Part shown: one piece after another, positions 59,296-64,000 of the stretch
Position numbering within the stretch: position 1 is the first letter of the stretch
Layout of the letters: each line of letters starts with the position of its first letter
Assembly: GCF_033783015.1 (NCBI RefSeq)
Contig: NZ_CP123907.1
Coordinates: 2,170,001 to 2,234,000, forward strand
DNA length: 64,000 bases
DNA from: Corynebacterium sp. 21KM1197
Lineage (GTDB): Bacteria > Actinomycetota > Actinomycetes > Mycobacteriales > Mycobacteriaceae
Direction: 5' to 3'
Notes under the pieces: model-generated
Told to the model about the DNA's origin: nothing
Database searches by the model: none
Seen by the model: only the letters and a program-made list of their open reading frames with translations
Position numbers and translations under genes: made by a program

Positions 59296-59811
59296 TTAGC
59301 AGTACGCCTCCCGCGCCGAGTTCTCGATCAACTCAGCCGCCTTCTGCGCGTCCAGCTCGGTAAAGCCCTGCTCCACCAGCTGCCCGCCGATGGCCTGCGC
59401 CGTAGCATCCCCCTCGGTGCCCTCCGCCGCCGCGGTACACACGGACTGCGCCGCCGCGATGAGCTGATCGGAAACCTTCTGGGTATCCACGCCCCCATCG
59501 GCCACCAGATCCAGGTAACCCTGCTCCTCCGGGGTGGTCGCGCCCTGCGGCTCCGGCAGGGATTCGATCTCCCGGGCACCGGAATCCTGCTCGGACACCG
59601 TGCGGGCGGGCTCGGCGGCGCTTTCCGACGCCGCCCTCGTGCTCTCGGTTTTCTCGCCGGACTTCTCCGCCGAGGCCGAGGCCCCCTGGCTGCGGGTCAG
59701 CGGAGCCACCGTGTTCTCGGTGCCATCGCCACCCTCCACCGTGGTGCCGCCGCAGGCCGCCACGCCCGCCGCCACGAGGATCGCCATGCCACCCAGCGCT
59801 ATCCGACGCAT
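59296..59811 (-). CDS. DUF732 lipoprotein
   Basis: A 171-residue lipoprotein with signal MRRIALGGMAILVAAGVAAC (lipobox VAAC). A Ser/Glu/Ala-rich linker (about 40-85) precedes a C-terminal DUF732 domain: YLDLVADGGVDTQKVSDQLIAAAQSVCTA, then LVEQGFTELDAQKAAELIENSAREAYC, with two conserved cysteines that probably bond. DUF732 is a small helical domain of unknown role in Mycobacteriales. Its ATG overlaps the TAA of the preceding mycoloyltransferase gene (TAATG), so the two are translated together. Confidence 0.82.
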   Translation of the reverse strand: MRRIALGGMAILVAAGVAACGGTTVEGGDGTENTVAPLTRSQGASASAEKSGEKTESTRAASESAAEPARTVSEQDSGAREIESLPEPQGATTPEEQGYLDLVADGGVDTQKVSDQLIAAAQSVCTAAAEGTEGDATAQAIGGQLVEQGFTELDAQKAAELIENSAREAYC

Positions 59812-61745
59812 TAGGCGTGCTCCTTCTTGATCTGGCCGTTGATCTGGCTGATCTTGCCGTGCTGGAACTCCACGTATTCCCCACCGGCGGGAATCTCCGC
59901 CTGATCGGCGGTGGGCCAGCCAAAGGCACCCTGCTCCCACTTGTCCTCGCCCCAGGCGTCAAAGATCGCGCCGTAGCGGATCGCGTGCGCCCCGGAGGCC
60001 TCGGAGTGGTAGATATTGCCCTTTTCAAACTGCTGGAGCGTACCGCCCGGAATGCGGATCACGTTGGAGGTGGGCATGCCCAGCCAGGAGGTGGCCGCGC
60101 CCAGTTCCGCGTACTTCTGGCCGATGGCACCGCTCAGGCGGAAGGCCTTGGCCTCCTCGCCCTCGCCGCTGCTCACTATCACGCCGTTCTGGAACTGCTG
60201 CACCCGGGAATCGCCGGAGGCCACGGCGTCCGATACCGGGTAGCCCAGCTCGCCGTTTTCGTAGTTCGCCCCAGCCCAGGCGTCCATCATGGTGGAACTG
60301 ACGGGGAAGGCCCCCGTCTCCTCGGACCAGTAGATCGAACCGTGCTCAAAGAGCACGTACTTGCCCTTGCCGTCCGAGGAGGTCAGTTCGGTGGAGCGCG
60401 GGAAGCCCAGCCAGGAGGCGGGGCCGCCCAACTCCGCGTACCGGGCATTGATCCGACCAAAGAGCACGTGCGCGCCCGTGGCCTCGGACCAGTATGCCGT
60501 GCCGCCCTGGAAGTCCTGGGCCTTGCCCGCGCCACCGGCCACGTCATACTCGTTGTTCACGCAGGAACCGATGTTCCCGGCCTCGGTGGCCTCCGCGATC
60601 GCGCCAATGGGTGCGCACTCCGCGCCGCGATCCCCATCCTGCACACCCAGGGAGTCCGCGATCATCGGCCAGGCCTGGGTCATCTCGAACTGCCAGTAGT
60701 ACCAGGAGTGAATGCCCGCGTCGCGGAAGCGCGCGGTCACGTCCACGCCGGCCTTCTTGGCGTGGTTCACAAAGGTCTGGGTGGTCATGCGGGACACGGC
60801 CTCTAGGCCCATGCCCGTCATGCGCGCGGCGGGCTCCGGCACCGTCACCTTGCCGTTTTCCTCGCGCCCAGACCCGGCGGACACGTACACCGGCGTGCCC
60901 TTGAGGGCCTCCAGGCCGCGCTTGGGATCGTGGTTCTTCCACTCCTCCGAGCCATAGGGGCCCCACATCTTGGTGGCGCTATACCCCCCGGCGTCCGACA
61001 TCGCCGCGTTGATCGCCGCGGGCATGCCCGGCGTGGTGGTGTCCAGGTAGCCGGAGAAGGAACCCACGAAGTTAAACAGGCCCGGGTTGTGCGCGGCCAG
61101 GTTCACCGCACCGGTGGCACCCATGGAGATGCCCGTGATGGCGCGATCGCCATTGGAGCGGAAGCCCTTATCCAGCACCGGGATCAGTTCCTTGATCAGG
61201 AAGCTCTCCCACTTGTAGTGGCGGCCGTTATCCTCCTCCAACCAATCGGAGTAGAAGGAGGACTCCCCGCCCACGGGCAGGATCACATTAACGTTCTTAT
61301 CGGAGTAGAACTGCTCCAGGTTGGTGGCGCTGGTCCAGCCGTTTTCATCGTCGCGGGCGCGCATACCATCGAGCGCCCACACCTCGGGGAAGGTGCGATC
61401 CGGCTGCGAGTGCCAGTCGCGTGCCAGCAGGATCTGCACCTGCACCGGGCTCTGCGGCATGGAGGGGGAATTGATGTACACCGCCACGCGACGGCTGCTC
61501 AGCCACTCCACGCGATCCACGCTCACGCCCTCCGGCAGGCCCTGAATCTGGGGCACATCGGTGCGGGTGGGGGCGGGCTGCTGGGAGTCTCCCGGCTTGA
61601 TGTAATCCGAGAGGCTGATGGGGAGGCTCGGGAGAGCGCTCGCCTGGGTGATCCCGCCGAGGGCGAGCGCTACGACGGTGGGGATCGCCGTGGCAGCAAT
61701 CCTGAAGGAGCGCCGCTGCGGCGCATGGAATGCGGTGTCGCGCAT
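59811..61745 (-). CDS. cop1: Mycoloyltransferase with LGFP repeats (Cop1/PS1 type)
   Basis: A 644-residue secreted protein. A signal region (about 15-37, AATAIPTVVALALGGITQASA) is followed by an antigen-85-type alpha/beta hydrolase domain (about 65-370). Its nucleophile S207 lies in ITGISMGATGAVNL, the tryptophan segment is FYSDWLEE, and the catalytic histidine is in DAGIHSWYYWQFE. The C-terminal 240 residues hold LGFP-type repeats with cores LGFP, LGYP, LGMP and FGWP, which bind the arabinogalactan-peptidoglycan layer. The enzyme moves corynomycolate from trehalose monomycolate to arabinogalactan or to another trehalose. It heads a transcription unit with the DUF732 lipoprotein. An inverted repeat marks its promoter. 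Confidence 0.95.
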   Translation of the reverse strand: MRDTAFHAPQRRSFRIAATAIPTVVALALGGITQASALPSLPISLSDYIKPGDSQQPAPTRTDVPQIQGLPEGVSVDRVEWLSSRRVAVYINSPSMPQSPVQVQILLARDWHSQPDRTFPEVWALDGMRARDDENGWTSATNLEQFYSDKNVNVILPVGGESSFYSDWLEEDNGRHYKWESFLIKELIPVLDKGFRSNGDRAITGISMGATGAVNLAAHNPGLFNFVGSFSGYLDTTTPGMPAAINAAMSDAGGYSATKMWGPYGSEEWKNHDPKRGLEALKGTPVYVSAGSGREENGKVTVPEPAARMTGMGLEAVSRMTTQTFVNHAKKAGVDVTARFRDAGIHSWYYWQFEMTQAWPMIADSLGVQDGDRGAECAPIGAIAEATEAGNIGSCVNNEYDVAGGAGKAQDFQGGTAYWSEATGAHVLFGRINARYAELGGPASWLGFPRSTELTSSDGKGKYVLFEHGSIYWSEETGAFPVSSTMMDAWAGANYENGELGYPVSDAVASGDSRVQQFQNGVIVSSGEGEEAKAFRLSGAIGQKYAELGAATSWLGMPTSNVIRIPGGTLQQFEKGNIYHSEASGAHAIRYGAIFDAWGEDKWEQGAFGWPTADQAEIPAGGEYVEFQHGKISQINGQIKKEHA

Positions 61746-61847
61746 GTGTTCCTTGTCCTTTACTTCTCAATCGTTTCCGCCGAGCAGCAGAAGTTCCCCT
61801 CTTCCGTTGCTCTCTCTGCACATTGCTTCTGTCTGCACACAGTCTAG

Positions 61848-61868
61848 TCAAGTTTAAGTTTAACTTGA
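61848..61868. promoter_or_regulatory. Inverted repeat at the cop1 promoter
   Basis: Arms TCAAGTT and AACTTGA flank a 7-nt spacer, about 100 nt upstream of the cop1 start, overlapping a minus-strand TTGACT that could be a -35 box. The remainder of 61746-61991 has no supported gene. Confidence 0.45.
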
Positions 61869-61991
61869 GAGTTTACGGTGGAGACACGCGGTAACGGCAC
61901 GTTCCGGCAGGATTTCACCGGCTTTTCGACGCCCCGGTACCCCCAGCGGTACCGCACCCCCGCTCCCCACAGCGCTGCCCCCGCACGCAAA

Positions 61992-62017
61992 AGAGCCGCA
62001 GGTTTCCCTGCGGCTCT
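61992..62017 (-). terminator. Terminator of the mycoloyltransferase gene
   Basis: Perfect 11-bp arms AGAGCCGCAGG and CCTGCGGCTCT with loop TTTC are followed on the minus strand by TTTT. It lies just after the gene ending at 62046. Confidence 0.88.
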
Positions 62018-62045
62018 CCTTAATACCCTGTAACGCGGTGCCCCA

Positions 62046-63086
62046 TTAGGCCCCCAGCGCCTGCAAAATGCGCTCGCGGTTCTGCGCCATCACGTCATTC
62101 CACAGCGGCCAGTTATGCAGACCCAGCGGCGGGTACACCTCCGTGTCCACGGCCCCCTCCAGGCGCGCCTTGCCGCTCCACATCTGCGTGGACAGGCGGG
62201 ATACCTGCTCCAGGCCGCCGCCCACCACCAGGCTCCACGGGTCCTTCAGATCGTCCTCGCGCGGCAGGCCGCTACCAGCCAGCACCAGAACATCGGAGTT
62301 GCGCAGGCCACCCATGTTCATGAAGGGATCGTTCTCCACACGCTTGGGGCTCATCAGGGAGCCGTAGAGATTATTGATATTAAAGCCGCCCACGCCCAGG
62401 AGCATGAGGCCCATCACCGAGTACGCGCCCGGTACCGTCAGGGTGAGGTAGCCGGACAGAGAGAGCACCTGCTTGAACTGATCCGGATGCTTGGCGGCCA
62501 GGTTCATCGCACCGGTGGCGCCCATGGACACGCCCGCCACGGAATTGTTATTGCGCGCCACACCAAAGTTCGCCTCCAGGTAAGCGGGCAGTTCCTGGGT
62601 GAGGAAGGTCTCGTAGCGGTAATCCGGGTTAATCATCGGGGCCGCCGGAACCGGCAGCACGCTGGCCGGGGCCTCCCAGTCCGCATAGAAGGAGCCGCGC
62701 CCGCCCGTGGGCATGACCAGGGTGACGTTATCGTTTTCAAAGAGCTTGTACACGTTGGAGTCCCGCACCCAGCTGTTCGGGTCCTCCACGGTCAGGCCGC
62801 CGAGCAGGTACAGGCCGCCGTTGCCGCCCCGGGAGGCCGGACGGATCTGCACCGGAATGTGCTGGTTCATGGAGGGGGACCACACATCGCAGCGCTGAAT
62901 CCAGTACAGAGCGGGGTCCCATTCGCAAGTCTCGGTGGAATCGGGACGCAACCAGTCCCGGTTATCGGCGTGGGCTCGGGTCTGGGGCCCGGCCACCATC
63001 ATTCCCACGGCGGCAATCACGGCCACCAGCACGGCGGCCATCACCTTTTCCATCCGGGGCCTGATCCCGGCGTGTGCACTGCGCAT
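62046..63086 (-). CDS. Mycoloyltransferase (antigen 85/Cmyt family)
   Basis: A 346-residue secreted enzyme without LGFP repeats. A hydrophobic signal segment (MAAVLVAVIAAVGMMVAGPQTRAHA) precedes the mature start DNRDWLRPDST. The nucleophile S187 lies in VAGVSMGATGAMNL, with FYADWEAPA before it and GLHNWPLWND holding the catalytic histidine. Cysteines at about 54 and 66 may pair. It transfers corynomycolate between trehalose monomycolate molecules or to cell-wall arabinan. GAGGAAGC precedes the ATG. A terminator follows each mycoloyltransferase gene here, so they are regulated separately. Confidence 0.93.
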   Translation of the reverse strand: MRSAHAGIRPRMEKVMAAVLVAVIAAVGMMVAGPQTRAHADNRDWLRPDSTETCEWDPALYWIQRCDVWSPSMNQHIPVQIRPASRGGNGGLYLLGGLTVEDPNSWVRDSNVYKLFENDNVTLVMPTGGRGSFYADWEAPASVLPVPAAPMINPDYRYETFLTQELPAYLEANFGVARNNNSVAGVSMGATGAMNLAAKHPDQFKQVLSLSGYLTLTVPGAYSVMGLMLLGVGGFNINNLYGSLMSPKRVENDPFMNMGGLRNSDVLVLAGSGLPREDDLKDPWSLVVGGGLEQVSRLSTQMWSGKARLEGAVDTEVYPPLGLHNWPLWNDVMAQNRERILQALGA

Positions 63087-63260
63087 TTTGCTTCCTCACG
63101 TCTTTTTATTTATTCGCAGCCATGCGGCCGCACATGGCCGCACATGCCCCAGCCCGGATCGAGGCACCAGGCATGGTCACTGCCATACTTCTTACCACAA
63201 TATTAACAGCAATCACATAAGCCACATGGATAACATTTTGATCCTAACCGACCTACACAC

Positions 63261-63287
63261 AACGCCGGGCGCGCCACGCCCGGCGTT
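63261..63287 (-). terminator. Hairpin after the second short mycoloyltransferase gene
   Basis: Arms AACGCCGGGCG and CGCCCGGCGTT enclose a 5-nt loop, 32 nt beyond the stop of the gene ending at 63319. The downstream run on the minus strand is only weakly T-rich (TTGTGTGT). Confidence 0.65.
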
Positions 63288-63318
63288 GCCATTCTTTCTA
63301 GGCCAAAGCCCACGGACT

Positions 63319-64000
63319 CTACGCCGCGCCCATGACCTCCAGCACGCGCGGGCGCACGTGGTTATTGAGCTGATCCACCCACAGGTTCCAGTTGTGCAGA
63401 CCCACCGCGGGGTAATTCTCGGTGACATTGATGCCCGTCACTCGCGCCTTGCTCGTCCACATCTGACTGGAGGCACGGGAAAGCGTTTCCAACGGGGAGC
63501 CCGCCGCGATGTCCTGCGGCGGGAGTTGGTAATCCACCGGAGCCGCTAATCCCGAGGCCGCCGAGACGTACACGTCCGTGCCCCGCAGACCCTCCATGTT
63601 GAAGAAGGGATCGTTGGCAAAACGTCGGGGGCTGATCACCGAACCGTACATGTCATTGATATTCAGCCCCACCTGCATCATCGCCACGCGCATGAGGCTC
63701 TGTGCGCCGGGCAGGGTGTTGGTGAGGTAACCAGACAGGGAGAACACCTGGCGGAACTGGTTGGGGTGATTGGCCGCCAGAGTCATGGCCCCGGTGGCCC
63801 CCATCGAGATACCCAGAACGGAGTTATTGGAGGGGGATACCCCAAAGTGCTGTTGCAGGTACGGAGGGAGTTCCTGGGAAAGGAAGGTCTCCCACTGGTA
63901 ATTCACGGGATCATTGGCATCGTACTGAGCCGGGGCGTTCCAGTCCGCGTAGAAAGAACCGGGGCCGCCCACCGGCATCACCAGGGTGACGTTGTCATTC
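63319..64000 (-). CDS. Mycoloyltransferase, N-terminus beyond window
   Basis: The last about 227 residues of another antigen-85-type mycoloyltransferase. It has SFYADWNAPAQYD, the nucleophile elbow VLGISMGATGAMTL, SLSGYLTNTLPGAQS, and GLHNWNLWVDQL with the catalytic histidine. It is about 50 percent identical by eye to the enzyme at 62046-63086, indicating tandem duplication. The start and signal peptide lie past 64000. Confidence 0.93.
   Translation of the reverse strand, partial: NDNVTLVMPVGGPGSFYADWNAPAQYDANDPVNYQWETFLSQELPPYLQQHFGVSPSNNSVLGISMGATGAMTLAANHPNQFRQVFSLSGYLTNTLPGAQSLMRVAMMQVGLNINDMYGSVISPRRFANDPFFNMEGLRGTDVYVSAASGLAAPVDYQLPPQDIAAGSPLETLSRASSQMWTSKARVTGINVTENYPAVGLHNWNLWVDQLNNHVRPRVLEVMGAA

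Noticed and set aside
1..64000. CRISPR array
   Set aside because: The repeats found have irregular short spacing (TTGTCA, CCACA) or only three units with a 61-bp period, and no cas gene is present.

Overview
The window comes from a high-GC member of the genus Corynebacterium (Mycobacteriales). The evidence is a complete corynomycolate assembly locus at the right end (acyl-CoA carboxylase beta subunit, Pks13, FadD32, cutinase-like hydrolase, an LGFP-repeat mycoloyltransferase and two further mycoloyltransferases). An MmpL3/CmpL1 transporter sits beside trmB and pckG, and an AftD arabinofuranosyltransferase sits beside its DUF2613 companion. Many genes have a -10 box 6-8 nt upstream of the start codon and no ribosome binding site in between, which suggests widespread leaderless transcription.

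Layout. (1) 1-5300: two AlbA_2/Schlafen-like ATP-binding regulators (one partial) around alaT, each next to its own set of short operator-like repeats, then a YibE/F membrane protein. (2) 5298-10268: a CYP102-type self-sufficient P450 (heme domain plus reductase) followed on the same strand by an acyl-CoA synthetase, probably a fatty-acid hydroxylation/activation operon. (3) 10427-13961: a secreted SGNH hydrolase with a 50-residue companion ORF, UDP-glucose dehydrogenase, dCTP deaminase and tRNA-Gly(CCC). (4) 14106-19075: a frameshifted Abi-family gene, a J-like membrane protein, a VanW protein, an LpqI/NagZ-type GH3 lipoprotein and a DUF2283 protein. (5) 19277-30851: an arabinogalactan/envelope block (DUF2613, AftD, acyltransferase, DUF3068, GT-C-like membrane protein, GT4, methyltransferase) that from memory matches the Mycobacterium tuberculosis Rv0224c-Rv0228 and Rv0236A-Rv0237 gene sets. 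It is interrupted by a PIN toxin-antitoxin pair whose antitoxin was split by an IS256-family element. (6) 30861-36302: a META-domain protein, an ABC-2 exporter with its own two-component system, and a third AlbA_2 regulator with a private repeat array. (7) 36584-41145: three secreted proteins and GTP-dependent PEP carboxykinase. (8) 41665-48786: trmB, cmpL1, a flippase-like membrane protein, DUF3054, a TetR regulator and an old-yellow-enzyme/DJ-1 fusion. (9) 48855-64000: a repeat-containing secreted protein and the mycolate cluster, all on the minus strand.

Functional picture. FadD32 activates the meromycolic chain as an acyl-AMP, AccD3 carboxylates the alpha branch, Pks13 condenses the two, CmpL1 exports trehalose monocorynomycolate, and the mycoloyltransferases attach mycolates to arabinogalactan built in part by AftD. 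The most unusual signals lie outside these core genes: three Schlafen-type regulators each with a different repeat array, an 11-bp oligonucleotide that recurs far above chance in all reading frames, 61-bp-periodic repeats in the aftD promoter, and the IS-split antitoxin.
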